NCBI GenBank assembly: GCA_016218685.1
Contig: JACRDD010000036.1
Location: 1-64,000 of the forward strand
Reading direction: 5' to 3'
DNA length: 64,000 bases
Origin: Desulfobacterales bacterium
Lineage (GTDB): Bacteria > Desulfobacterota > Desulfobacteria > Desulfobacterales > Desulfosarcinaceae
Of the stretch, positions 17,485 through 25,980 are shown one piece after another. Within the stretch, counting starts at the first letter, position 1; the number at the start of each line of letters is the position of its first letter. A program made the translations under genes and the position numbers. Below the pieces are notes generated by a model that saw only the letters and a list, made by a program, of their open reading frames with translations, was not told the origin of the DNA and did no database searches.

Positions 17485-18396
17485 ATGGCAGACATCAGAT
17501 ATGACGGCAGAGTGGCGATCGTGACCGGCGCGGGGCAAGGCATTGGCCGCATGTATGCATTGGAACTGGCGGCCCGGGGCGCCAAGGTGGTGGTTAACGA
17601 TCTGGGGGGCGCCCGGGACGGTGCCGGTGCGGACCAATCCGCGGCCGACAAGGTGGTGGCTGAAATCAAGGCGGCCGGCGGCCAGGCGGTGGCCAACTAC
17701 GACTCCGTGGCCACCATGCAGGGCGGGGCCAACATCGTCCAGACCGCCGTGGATGCCTTCGGTAAGGTGGATATCCTGGTGAACAACGCCGGGATCTTGC
17801 GGGACAAGTCGTTTCTCAAGATGAGCGAGCAGGAGTGGGACCTGGTGATCGCGGTGCATTTGAAGGGCGCTTTTTGCGTCACCCAACCGGCCGTCAAGCT
17901 GATGAAAGCCGCCAACTACGGCCGCATCATCTTCACCAGCTCGACGTCGGGCATCTATGGCAATTTCGGGCAGTGCAATTACGGCGCGGCCAAAATGGGC
18001 CTGGTGGGTCTGATGAACTGCCTCAAGCTGGAGGTTGCCAACTACGACATCAAGGTCAACACGGTGGCACCGACCGCTTATTCGCGCATGACCAGCGATA
18101 TCTTCCCGGCCAACATGGAAGAGAAGCTCAAACCGCAATTCAACGCGCCCATGGTGCTCTATCTGGCCTCCGAGGAGAACAGCGTCAGCGGCATGACCTT
18201 CGTGATGGGTGCCGGCTGGTATGGCCGCACCGCAGTCGTATCGGGCAACGGTGTCTGCATCGGCGACGGCCATCGGACCATCACGCCGGAAGAGATCCGG
18301 GGACAGTTCGCCGAGATCTCGGCTCTGGATCAAGCCAAGCCCCATGCCAGCGGCACCGACATATTCGGTTACATGGCGCCGTTGCTGGGCAAATAG
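17485..18396 (+). CDS. SDR-family 3-hydroxyacyl-CoA dehydrogenase-like protein
   Basis: The 303 residues form a short-chain dehydrogenase. They show the nucleotide-binding TGAGQGIG, the NNAG segment (VNNAGILRDKSF), Ser in FTSSTSGIYGNFGQ and the catalytic Tyr-x3-Lys in NYGAAKMGL. The early VVVNDLGGARDG and the ILRDKSFLKM block are typical of the (3R)-hydroxyacyl-CoA dehydrogenase part of peroxisomal multifunctional enzyme type 2 and related bacterial proteins. It is longer than a 250-residue FabG. It probably oxidises a 3-hydroxyacyl-CoA with NAD(P). AAAGGAG is upstream. It precedes an alpha/beta hydrolase gene by 30 bases, suggesting a small acyl-catabolic unit. Confidence 0.9.
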   Translation: MADIRYDGRVAIVTGAGQGIGRMYALELAARGAKVVVNDLGGARDGAGADQSAADKVVAEIKAAGGQAVANYDSVATMQGGANIVQTAVDAFGKVDILVNNAGILRDKSFLKMSEQEWDLVIAVHLKGAFCVTQPAVKLMKAANYGRIIFTSSTSGIYGNFGQCNYGAAKMGLVGLMNCLKLEVANYDIKVNTVAPTAYSRMTSDIFPANMEEKLKPQFNAPMVLYLASEENSVSGMTFVMGAGWYGRTAVVSGNGVCIGDGHRTITPEEIRGQFAEISALDQAKPHASGTDIFGYMAPLLGK

Positions 18397-18426
18397 CATG
18401 CGCGCGCTCCTCGGAAGGAGGAAAGG

Positions 18427-19236
18427 ATGGCAACCGCCCAGGATTGGACATTTTCAGGCGTAAGCGGTGGCGAGCGTCATGTCCGGGAATGGCCCAACCC
18501 CAAAGCCGCCTGGATCGCCCTGTTGTGCCACGGATACGGCGAGCATATCGGCCGCTACCAGCATGTGGCCGACGCCCTGCATACCGCGGGCGCCGCCGTA
18601 TTTGGGCCGGATCATGAGGGACATGGACGCTCCGCGGGCGAACGGGGTTTAATCGAGGATTTCGAGACGGTCGTGAACGACCTGCACGGGGTGGCCCTGC
18701 GCGCTGCCGAAAAGCACCCCCGGCGTCCCATGGTGCTCATCGGTCACTCCATGGGCGGGATGATCGCCGCCCGTTATGCCCAGCACCACGGCCGCAAGCT
18801 GTCGGCCTTGGTGCTCTCCGGCCCGATGTTCGGGGCTAAGGATGGTTTGAAGTTTCTGTTGGGTATGGACCCCATCCCCGAGATCCCTTTGGACCCTGGC
18901 GCTCTCTCCCGGGATCCGGCTGTCGGCCAAGCGTATGCCGCCGATCCGCTGGTTTGGCATGGCGGTTTCAAGCGTAAGATGCTCCAGGCCATGATTACCA
19001 CCCTGGAAGCCGTCCAGGCCGGTCCGGCCTTGGGAGATCTTCCCACCCTCTGGATTCACGGCGAGGCCGATCCGCTGGTGCCGCTGGAAGCCACCCGGCC
19101 CATGATGAACCTCTTGCGCGGTACGCGCTTCCAGGAGAAGATCTACGCAGGGGCCAAGCACGAAGTGTTCAACGAAATCAACCGGGATGAGGTGATCGCG
19201 GATGTGGCTGCCTTTATCGGCAGAACCATTGTTTAG
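18427..19236 (+). CDS. Alpha/beta hydrolase (monoacylglycerol lipase/lysophospholipase-like)
   Basis: This is a 269-residue serine hydrolase of the S33/monoacylglycerol-lipase type. It shows the oxyanion block LLCHGYGEHIGRY, the nucleophile elbow GHSMGG, the acid in IHGEADPLVP and the catalytic His in AKHEVFNE. No signal peptide is present, so it is cytoplasmic. The EHIGRYQHVADAL segment is characteristic of enzymes that release fatty acids from monoglycerides or lysophospholipids. AAGGAGGAAAGG precedes the ATG. It lies 30 bases after the SDR gene and 34 bases before the DUF4124 gene. Confidence 0.9.
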   Translation: MATAQDWTFSGVSGGERHVREWPNPKAAWIALLCHGYGEHIGRYQHVADALHTAGAAVFGPDHEGHGRSAGERGLIEDFETVVNDLHGVALRAAEKHPRRPMVLIGHSMGGMIAARYAQHHGRKLSALVLSGPMFGAKDGLKFLLGMDPIPEIPLDPGALSRDPAVGQAYAADPLVWHGGFKRKMLQAMITTLEAVQAGPALGDLPTLWIHGEADPLVPLEATRPMMNLLRGTRFQEKIYAGAKHEVFNEINRDEVIADVAAFIGRTIV

Positions 19237-19270
19237 CCGGTCCATTCCATCCGACGAAAGGAGGGGGGCT

Positions 19271-19879
19271 ATGCTTGAATACAAACGGAACTCAATGGCG
19301 GCGACTCTTCTTTTGCTGCTTATTTTTACACCGCTGGGCGCCCATGGCGATATCTATTCCTGGGTGGATGCCAACGGCGTGCGCCATTTCAGTAACACCG
19401 ACACGGACGGCGCCGGCGATCGGGCGCAATCTTCTCCTGAATTCGATCGGTCCAACGAAGAGGAAGAACGCATCCAACGGGAGGGCGCCGAAAGGGATGC
19501 CGGCGGAACGAATCCAACTCGGAGTCCCGCGCGGAGCACGACTGAATCAGAGAAACATTCCGAAAAAGAAAGCGGGGATTCGAAAATGCAGCAAGGCAAG
19601 GAAGAGCCCCGGGCCATGGAAGAGTTGCAGGCGCGATGTAAAAAGGCCAAGGAGAGACTCTCCGACCTTCGTTTCACAAGCTTCCATAAATACGATAATC
19701 CCGAAGTGGAAAGATACGCCTTGGAGTGGACCAGTCGGAACCGTAACAGCGAACAGGCCGATGAAAAGAGTGATTGGAAAAAGGCGCGCGACGAGGACGT
19801 ACAGAAGTACAAGCGGTTCAAATATGAACAGGAGTTGAAACAGGCCGAAAAAGAAGTCGATGCGTACTGCAAGAACTGA
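19271..19879 (+). CDS. Secreted DUF4124-domain protein
   Basis: The 202 residues begin with a signal peptide (hydrophobic LLLLLIFTPLGAHG). A short DUF4124 motif with IYSWVDANGVRHFSNT follows, seen in many periplasmic proteins of unknown function. A long charged, probably disordered and coiled-coil tail rich in Glu, Lys and Ser makes up the rest, with two cysteines (one in QARCKK, one in DAYCKN) that could form a disulphide. The start at 19271 is supported by GAAAGGAGGGGG upstream. It is the last gene of the SDR/hydrolase unit. The function is unknown; the domain suggests periplasmic binding or scaffolding. Confidence 0.8.
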   Translation: MLEYKRNSMAATLLLLLIFTPLGAHGDIYSWVDANGVRHFSNTDTDGAGDRAQSSPEFDRSNEEEERIQREGAERDAGGTNPTRSPARSTTESEKHSEKESGDSKMQQGKEEPRAMEELQARCKKAKERLSDLRFTSFHKYDNPEVERYALEWTSRNRNSEQADEKSDWKKARDEDVQKYKRFKYEQELKQAEKEVDAYCKN

Positions 19880-19892
19880 ACATCGATTTCTG

Positions 19893-20321
19893 TCAACTCA
19901 AACACTCATTCAATCCATCGAATAAAATCATCTGCGTGCAGCGGAAGTGGGCAATTGTTTTGCCGGTCTGCTCGTGGGTGACCTTGGCGTCCCACACCTG
20001 GGTCATGCGGCCGCTGTGGGCGGCGTTGGCGTGGCAAAGCAAGGTGCCTTCCCTGGCCGTGCCGGTGAAATTGCTTTTCAGTTCGATGGTGGTAAAGCCT
20101 TTGGCGCCCTTGGGCAGGCTGGCAATGGTGCCGTAGCCGGCGGCCGTGTCGGCCAGCCCGACGACCGAGGCGGCGTGCAGGAAACCGTTGGGCGCCAGCA
20201 GTTTGCGCGCCACCTGCATGCGCATCACCGCTGCCCCAGGGGTGACGGAAAGCACCTCGATGCCCAATAAGCCTGGAAGCAGCCCTTCGCCGATTCCGGT
20301 GAGTTTTTCATCTATTTCCAT
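19893..20321 (-). CDS. PaaI-type hot-dog thioesterase
   Basis: The 142 residues fold as a single hot-dog domain of the PaaI/YbgC group. They show NGFLHAASVVGLADTAAGYG, equivalent to the conserved HGG helix region, and TTIELKSNFTGTA. PaaI enzymes hydrolyse acyl-CoA or aryl-CoA thioesters. A start at 20321 (MEIDEKLTG) follows AAGGAAAGG; upstream in-frame codons lack similarity. It lies 109 bases downstream of the serine-palmitoyltransferase-like gene on the same strand and could release or edit acyl groups in that pathway, but a separate transcript is possible. Confidence 0.82.
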   Translation of the reverse strand: MEIDEKLTGIGEGLLPGLLGIEVLSVTPGAAVMRMQVARKLLAPNGFLHAASVVGLADTAAGYGTIASLPKGAKGFTTIELKSNFTGTAREGTLLCHANAAHSGRMTQVWDAKVTHEQTGKTIAHFRCTQMILFDGLNECLS

Positions 20322-20429
20322 AGCGAACCTTTCCTTCCTTCGCCGAATTCCGTCGCGATCATGGCGATGGATCAATAAGTAGGATCGCTTGCGGCAATGT
20401 CAAAGGTGCCTTGGCAGCGTGCGGTCGCG

Positions 20430-21623
20430 TTATATAAGGCCCAATTCTTTGCCGCTTTTCTGGAAGATCCCCAGGGCGATGTCCAGATCTTCCCGGGTGT
20501 GGCTGGCCATCACGCCCAGCCGGATGCGCGATTCGGCCGGCGCCACGGCGGGGTGCACCACGGGCGAGGCATACACGCCCCGTTCCAGAATGCTTTTGTT
20601 GAACAGCATGGCTTTTTCCGGATCGCGGATCATCAAGGGGATGACGGGGGTTTGGGAACGTCCGGTGTCGAATCCCAGGCTGGCCAGGCTGTCGAGCAGG
20701 TAGCGCACGTTTTCCCATAGTTGCCGGTGCCATTGGGGCTCCTCGTCCAACAACTGAAAGGCGGCGAGCACCGCGGCGCACTGTACCGGCGGCAGCGAGG
20801 CCGAAAAGATAAAGGCCGATGCCGTGTGGGTCAGGTGGGTGATGAAATCGGCCGGACCGGTGACGAATCCGCCCACGGCGCCGGCGAATTTGGAAAAGGT
20901 GCCGGCGATGATGTGGGCGCCCTCGGGCAGGGCGAAGTGCTCCAGGAGGCCCCGGCCCCGCGGGCCGATGACCCCCAGGCTGTGGGCTTCGTCCACCAGG
21001 ATCAAGGCTTCGTGGCGGTCGGCCAGGGCCTTGATGGCCGGCAGGTCGGCGATGTCGCCGTCCATGCTGTAGACCGAATCCACGGCGATGAGCCGGCGCT
21101 TGTATTTGCCGCCCGTGCGTGCCAGCAGGGCGCCCAAATCCTCCATGTCGTTGTGCAGCCACATGCGCTTGTCGCAGCCGCTGAGGATCACGCCATCCAC
21201 AATACTGCGATGCACCAACTGATCGATGAGCGCCAGATCGCCACGGCCCAGGGTGCCCTGGATGGCACCCAGCATGGCCTGGTATCCGCTGGCGAAGAGC
21301 ACGGCCGCCTCCTGTTGATATGCTTCCGCGATTTTTTCCTTGAGCCGGGTGTGCAACGTCGTGGTACCGCACATCAGCGGCGATCCACCCGTGCCCACCC
21401 CGTACCGTTGCAAGGCCATGCCGGCCGCTTCCACGACTCTGGGATGCGAAGAAAAGCCGAGGTAGTTGTTGGAGATGAAATTGATCCGTTCCACGCCGTT
21501 GACGCGGACGCGATGGTTACATGCCGAACTCACCTCCAGGCCATAGGTGTAAATGTCCCGCGCTCTGAGCAGCGCCACCGATTCGGCCATCTGGCGGACC
21601 TCGGCATTGATCAAAAGATGCAT
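20430..21623 (-). CDS. Alpha-oxoamine synthase, serine palmitoyltransferase-like
   Basis: This 397-residue PLP enzyme has NNYLGFSSHPRV, His138 (stacking), the DEAH motif with Asp211 and His214, and Schiff-base Lys245 in GTFSKFAGAVGGF. The family condenses an acyl thioester with glycine, alanine or serine and releases CO2 (BioF, KBL, HemA, SPT). The GTFSK form is typical of serine palmitoyltransferases, while BioF and KBL usually have GTLGK. The next genes encode an acyl carrier protein and an acyl-AMP ligase, as in bacterial sphingolipid loci such as that of Caulobacter. The function as an SPT that uses acyl-ACP is inferred. It starts 23 bases after the ACP gene's stop. BioF remains the main alternative. 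Confidence 0.85.
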   Translation of the reverse strand: MHLLINAEVRQMAESVALLRARDIYTYGLEVSSACNHRVRVNGVERINFISNNYLGFSSHPRVVEAAGMALQRYGVGTGGSPLMCGTTTLHTRLKEKIAEAYQQEAAVLFASGYQAMLGAIQGTLGRGDLALIDQLVHRSIVDGVILSGCDKRMWLHNDMEDLGALLARTGGKYKRRLIAVDSVYSMDGDIADLPAIKALADRHEALILVDEAHSLGVIGPRGRGLLEHFALPEGAHIIAGTFSKFAGAVGGFVTGPADFITHLTHTASAFIFSASLPPVQCAAVLAAFQLLDEEPQWHRQLWENVRYLLDSLASLGFDTGRSQTPVIPLMIRDPEKAMLFNKSILERGVYASPVVHPAVAPAESRIRLGVMASHTREDLDIALGIFQKSGKELGLI

Positions 21624-21645
21624 GCTGACTCCTCTCCCAAGGATA

Positions 21646-21939
21646 TCAAGACGGGTACCCTCTCAGGTAGTCGATGACCTCACCCACGGTTTGCCGTTCG
21701 AGCAGCGCGTCGATGTCGGGTTGCTTCTCGAGAAGGTCGGTGACGCGCGCCAGGCATTCCATGGTCTTCAAACTATCGAAGCCCAGGTCGCCGACAAAGC
21801 GATCGCTTAAGCGGATGCGCTCCGCGGAGGTACCGGCCAGCTTGGCCACGATGGCAATAAACGTTTGTTCCAGGGTATCGGTCGATACAGTGCCCATACA
21901 AAACCCCATGGTTTGCATATTCATTCTATTTGTCTGCAT
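21646..21939 (-). CDS. Acyl carrier protein
   Basis: This 97-residue protein (or 83 if translation begins at ATG 21897) is an acyl carrier protein. The phosphopantetheine attachment Ser is in GDLGFDSLKTME, the canonical DSL site. Helical acidic segments follow (DLLEKQPDIDALL). No start has a strong ribosome site; the longest reading from 21939 is given. It is placed between the fatty acyl-AMP ligase and the synthase, which fits loading of a fatty acid onto this ACP and condensation by the PLP enzyme. It is not part of a fatty-acid synthesis (fab) cluster. Function in cytosol. Confidence 0.88.
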   Translation of the reverse strand: MQTNRMNMQTMGFCMGTVSTDTLEQTFIAIVAKLAGTSAERIRLSDRFVGDLGFDSLKTMECLARVTDLLEKQPDIDALLERQTVGEVIDYLRGYPS

Positions 21940-22063
21940 TGGGTGGCCGCGCGGTGCATGGCTTCGCGCGGCCGAAGAATCGAAGCCTAACGGTGCGCCT
22001 AACGTTACGGTAGATACTCCAATTCTGGGGTTTGATCCAGAACAAAATATGGGAGGTGGCTTC

Positions 22064-23815
22064 TCAGGCGGATTCGGCGAGCAGGTCGCGCAGTTCTCCC
22101 TGAAGGTACATTCGCTTGCAGAGCAGGCGCTGCAGCTTGCCGCTGGTGGTTTTGGGCACGTTGCCTTTGGCCACGATCCGCACCCGATCCGGTGCCAGGC
22201 CCAGGCGTTCCAGGCTGGCATTGGCGATCGCTTTGGGCAGTTGCGCCAGAAGGGCCGGATCTTTTGATGCCGCTTCGCACACCAGCACCAGATCCTCGGT
22301 GCCGCTCTGCTCGTTGGGCACCGCGAACGCCGCGCATCCGCCCAGCCGGACGCCCGGAACGGCGGCGGCCACGCGTTCCACATCGTAGGGATAGATGTTC
22401 TTGCCGCGCTTGATGATGATCTCCTTGATGCGTCCGGAGATGAAGAGCTGCCCGTCCAGGATGAACCCCAGATCGCCGGTATGCAGCCAGCCTTGCTGGA
22501 TGGTCTTCTGGGTGGCCTGGGGGTTTTTGTAATAGCCGCATGTCAGACTCGGGCTTTTTACCAAAATCTGCCCAACCTGGCGTTCCATCAAGGTGGCGCC
22601 GTTCTTTTCGGCGATGCGTACCTGCTGGCCGGGCACGGGGTAGCCCACCGACACCAGGTCGATGACCTGCCTGGGGTCATCGGATGTGGCATCCACGGCC
22701 AGATGCCGCTCTTCCAGCATGCGGCGGTCGAAGCGGCGCACCACCGTGGGCGCCGCCAGCGAGGGGAAGGTGGCGGCCAGGCTGTTTTCCGCCATGCCGT
22801 AGACCGGCAGAAAGATATCTTCGCGTAGACCGCAGCGCCGGAATTTTTCACGGAATTTTTGCAGGGTAAGGCGATCGATGGGCTCGGCGCCGTTGAGGGC
22901 CAGGCGCCAGGAACTCAAGTCGATGGAATCCAAGGCCTCGTCGCCGATGCGGGTGACGCAGTAGTGGTAGCCGAAATTGGGGGAAACACCCACGGTGACG
23001 CCGAAGCGGCCGATGTTGTGCAAATACCAGTGGGGGTTGAAGATGAAGGCTTCCGGCCGCATGAAGATCATGCGGCTCTGCCAGTAGATGGCCGTAAGGA
23101 GCCCACCGATCAAACCCATGTCGTGGTAGAGCGGCAGCCAACTGATGCCGAGGTCGTCGGGAACGACGGCGCTGGCCAGGCCAATGGCATGCAGGTTGTG
23201 CAAGATGTTGGCGTGGGAGAGCACGACCCCTTTGGGCAGGCCGGTGGTGCCCGAGGTGTATTGAATCAGCGCCGCGTCCTCGGCATTCAACTCAGGCAAA
23301 GGGATTCGATCGTCATCTGCCAGAAGTGGCGCCAGGAGCTCTCGGGGAAAGATCAGCCCGTCCCGCAAGTGATCAAGCCCGGCCCAGCCGTGGCCCAGAT
23401 CCGCTAGCTTGTCGTAGGCGATGAAGAATCTGGCTTCGCAATCCCGCAGGATGTGGGTCAGGCCCTCCAGGTATTTATCCAGATGGCTGGCATGCGCGGG
23501 CTGGCTGACCGGTACCGGCACGCCGCCGGCCATGAGGGTCCCGAAGAAGAGATAGACGAACTCCGGGCAGGTGGGCAGCATCAGCACCACCTTGTCGTCC
23601 TTGGCCAGGCCCCTGGCGATCAGGCGGCGGGCCACCTGTTGGCAGCGCGCCACCGTATCCGCCACGCCGATGGGGTGCGGATTGTTTTGCATGTCCATGA
23701 AGACGAGGAAATGATCTTCCTTGCGCGCGCGCAAGTGGAGCATTTCAACCAAGGTCCGGGCGCGAAGCGTATACGCCCGTGGATTCTTTCGATGCGCGGG
23801 TGTTTCCGATATCAT
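22064..23815 (-). CDS. Fatty acyl-AMP ligase / acyl-ACP synthetase
   Basis: The 583 residues form an adenylate-forming enzyme. The P-loop is YTSGTTGLPKGVVLSH, then WLPLYHDMGLIGG, VYGMAEN, the hinge GDLGF and the late IKRGKNIYPYDVE with catalytic Lys in KTTSGKLQR. The HDMGLIGG signature is typical of fatty acyl-AMP ligases, which deliver acyl-adenylate to an ACP or PKS rather than CoA. The ACP gene lies 125 bases downstream, supporting ACP loading. Its ribosome site is weak (AAGA). It probably initiates a three-gene unit ending in the SPT-like synthase; the CoA-utilising alternative cannot be excluded. Confidence 0.88.
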   Translation of the reverse strand: MISETPAHRKNPRAYTLRARTLVEMLHLRARKEDHFLVFMDMQNNPHPIGVADTVARCQQVARRLIARGLAKDDKVVLMLPTCPEFVYLFFGTLMAGGVPVPVSQPAHASHLDKYLEGLTHILRDCEARFFIAYDKLADLGHGWAGLDHLRDGLIFPRELLAPLLADDDRIPLPELNAEDAALIQYTSGTTGLPKGVVLSHANILHNLHAIGLASAVVPDDLGISWLPLYHDMGLIGGLLTAIYWQSRMIFMRPEAFIFNPHWYLHNIGRFGVTVGVSPNFGYHYCVTRIGDEALDSIDLSSWRLALNGAEPIDRLTLQKFREKFRRCGLREDIFLPVYGMAENSLAATFPSLAAPTVVRRFDRRMLEERHLAVDATSDDPRQVIDLVSVGYPVPGQQVRIAEKNGATLMERQVGQILVKSPSLTCGYYKNPQATQKTIQQGWLHTGDLGFILDGQLFISGRIKEIIIKRGKNIYPYDVERVAAAVPGVRLGGCAAFAVPNEQSGTEDLVLVCEAASKDPALLAQLPKAIANASLERLGLAPDRVRIVAKGNVPKTTSGKLQRLLCKRMYLQGELRDLLAESA

Positions 23816-23907
23816 GGTTGATCTTATCCGAGGGGTGTTGAAGCGGTCTTCTATTACCCCGGCATCAACCCTAGATCAATAGCGGATTTTCCGGTTCCTC
23901 TTCTTCT

Positions 23908-25974
23908 TTATTTCAGCACCACATTGGCATCCACGGCCATGGGCAGGCCCGCGCGCACCACGAGAGGATTGATGTCGATCTGGGCGATCCGGGGATAGGC
24001 TATCCCCAGGCGGCCCAGGTCCACCAGCAGTTGGGCCATTACTTCCTGTTTCAGCGGCGTCATGCTGCGGAAGCCTTCGATCAAGCGTCTGTTCCGCAAG
24101 GCGCGCACTAGCCGCAGGGCCGCGGCCAGGTCCAGCGGCGCCAGGGCGAAGACCACATCCGGTTCCAGTTCGGCAAAGATACCGCCCAAACCGAACATGA
24201 CGCAGGCCCCGAATTGATCGTCGCGGACGAAACCCGCGATCAGTTCGTACTCGAAGGCCACCTGCTTTTGCACCAGGATGCGCCCCAAGCCATCCATTTG
24301 GCGCTGCAAGGCGGTGAACGTCTCCGCCAACTGACGCTCGTCACTGAGGCCCAGCTTGACCAGGCCGTGTTCGGTTTTATGGGCCTTGCCCGGTGCCAGG
24401 CCCTTGAGCACCACCGGCAACCCCACCTGTTGGGCAAAGGACCAGGCCTGGGCCGCGTCGGCGGCGATGCGCTCGTCCACCACCGGGATGCGCCAGTCGC
24501 GCAGCAGTTGCTTGCTGTCGAATTCGTCCCACAGCGGAGATGTGACGGACAAAGGCGCGGCGGCCGAGGAGGGAGGCGTTATGGCGTTGGGCGGTTCGGA
24601 TTCGGCGGCCGCCTTGCGGGCGTTAAAGCGCGCCGCCGTGGCCACGCACTCGGCCAGACGCGTGGCGTCGTCAAAAACGGCGATGCCGGCGTTCCGAGCG
24701 GTTTCACTCACCAATCGCTTGCCTTCGGCCAGGCCCATCAACCAGAACAACACGGTTTTTTGGTTTCGGTCAGCAAGGCTTTTCATGCCCTGGATATCGG
24801 GAACCCCGGCATCGATGCCGGCCACGTAATGGATGACGATCAAATCGATGTCCGGATCGGCCAAAATCGCCGCGAAGGCTTTTTCGAAGGCTACCACGCG
24901 TCCTCGCTGGGCCACGGCCGGGAAGAGATCGATGGGGTTGGCAGGCGGCATCCAGGCGGGAAAAACTTCCGCCAGGCGCTCGCGGGTCTGCTCGGCCAGG
25001 GGCGCGATGGTCAAGCCGCCACGCTCCAGGGCATCGCAGGCCAGGATGCCGGCGCCGCCGCTCAAGGTCATGATGGCCACTCGGCCCGCCGGGTTCAGTT
25101 GCGGAAGCATGGCCAGGGTGTGGGCCATGTCCATCATCTGGAAGATGCTATCGGCCATGGCCACGCCGGCTTGGGAGAGCACGCTTTTGAGCAAGCGGGA
25201 GTTGCCCGCAAGGCTGCTGGTGTGGCTCATGGCCGCCTTCGCGCCGGCCTGGCTCTGGCCGCCCTTGAGCAGCACGATGGGCTTTTTGGCCCCCTGGGCC
25301 AGTTCGGTAAAGCGCCGGCCGCGCAAGATCGATTCCAGGTAGAGGGCGATCACGTCCGTGTCGGGGTCCTGCTCCAGGTATTCGATCAGGTCGCACTCGT
25401 CCACGTCGGCCCGGTTGCCGATGGAGCAGGCCTTGGCCACGCCGATTCCCCGGCGGGCCAGCTCGGCCAGGAAGATGGCCGACATCATGCCGCTTTGAAC
25501 GATGAGCGAGATGCGGCCGGGCAGCAATCCTTCCCTGCGGATGTTGGGGTGCATGAAGGTGAAGAAGTGCTGTTGGCGCACATCCACCACGCCCATGCAG
25601 TTGGGGCCCCACAGGCGGATGCCGGCCGGCCGGGCGATCTGGTCGCAGCGCGCCTGGAGGGCGCGGCCCTCGGGGCCGGTCTCGGAAAAGCCGGCGCTCT
25701 CGATGATCACCCGGCGGGTGCCTTTGCGGGCGCAGGCCTCCAGCACCGTGGGAATCATCTGGGCCGGCACGATGACGATGGCCAGATCCAACTGACCGGG
25801 AATGGCATCGATCGAGGGATAGCAGGTCAGACCCTCGATCTGCGGGTAGTTGGGGTTGACCGGATAGATCGCGCCTTTAAACCCGGTCTTGAGGTTCAAC
25901 ACCACATGGTTGCCAAGGTTCTTGGCGCTGGCACCCACAACAGCCACCGAGCGTGGATTGAAAAAGGTTTGCAT
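23908..25974 (-). CDS. ADP-forming acyl-CoA synthetase (fused Acd alpha-beta)
   Basis: This 688-residue protein is a single-chain NDP-forming acyl-CoA synthetase. A CoA-binding Rossmann domain is at the N-terminus (SVAVVGASAKNLGN). Succinyl-CoA synthetase-like domains follow, with phospho-His251 in SHTSSLAGN. A C-terminal ATP-grasp domain has LPVVLKGLAPGKAHKTE and ends in IDINPLVV. The family converts acyl-CoA, ADP and phosphate into acid, CoA and ATP, or the reverse. It is the last gene of a four-gene operon with an acyl-CoA ligase and a CoA-transferase, so acid activation or energy recovery is likely. The CoA-transferase B gene is 6 bases upstream. Confidence 0.92.
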   Translation of the reverse strand: MQTFFNPRSVAVVGASAKNLGNHVVLNLKTGFKGAIYPVNPNYPQIEGLTCYPSIDAIPGQLDLAIVIVPAQMIPTVLEACARKGTRRVIIESAGFSETGPEGRALQARCDQIARPAGIRLWGPNCMGVVDVRQQHFFTFMHPNIRREGLLPGRISLIVQSGMMSAIFLAELARRGIGVAKACSIGNRADVDECDLIEYLEQDPDTDVIALYLESILRGRRFTELAQGAKKPIVLLKGGQSQAGAKAAMSHTSSLAGNSRLLKSVLSQAGVAMADSIFQMMDMAHTLAMLPQLNPAGRVAIMTLSGGAGILACDALERGGLTIAPLAEQTRERLAEVFPAWMPPANPIDLFPAVAQRGRVVAFEKAFAAILADPDIDLIVIHYVAGIDAGVPDIQGMKSLADRNQKTVLFWLMGLAEGKRLVSETARNAGIAVFDDATRLAECVATAARFNARKAAAESEPPNAITPPSSAAAPLSVTSPLWDEFDSKQLLRDWRIPVVDERIAADAAQAWSFAQQVGLPVVLKGLAPGKAHKTEHGLVKLGLSDERQLAETFTALQRQMDGLGRILVQKQVAFEYELIAGFVRDDQFGACVMFGLGGIFAELEPDVVFALAPLDLAAALRLVRALRNRRLIEGFRSMTPLKQEVMAQLLVDLGRLGIAYPRIAQIDINPLVVRAGLPMAVDANVVLK

Positions 25975-25980
25975 ATGTTT

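Noticed and set aside
17485-18396. SDR gene as the ketoreductase of the sphingolipid-like cluster
   Set aside because: It is on the opposite strand about 2 kb away, has features of a 3-hydroxyacyl-CoA dehydrogenase and is coupled to an alpha/beta hydrolase instead.
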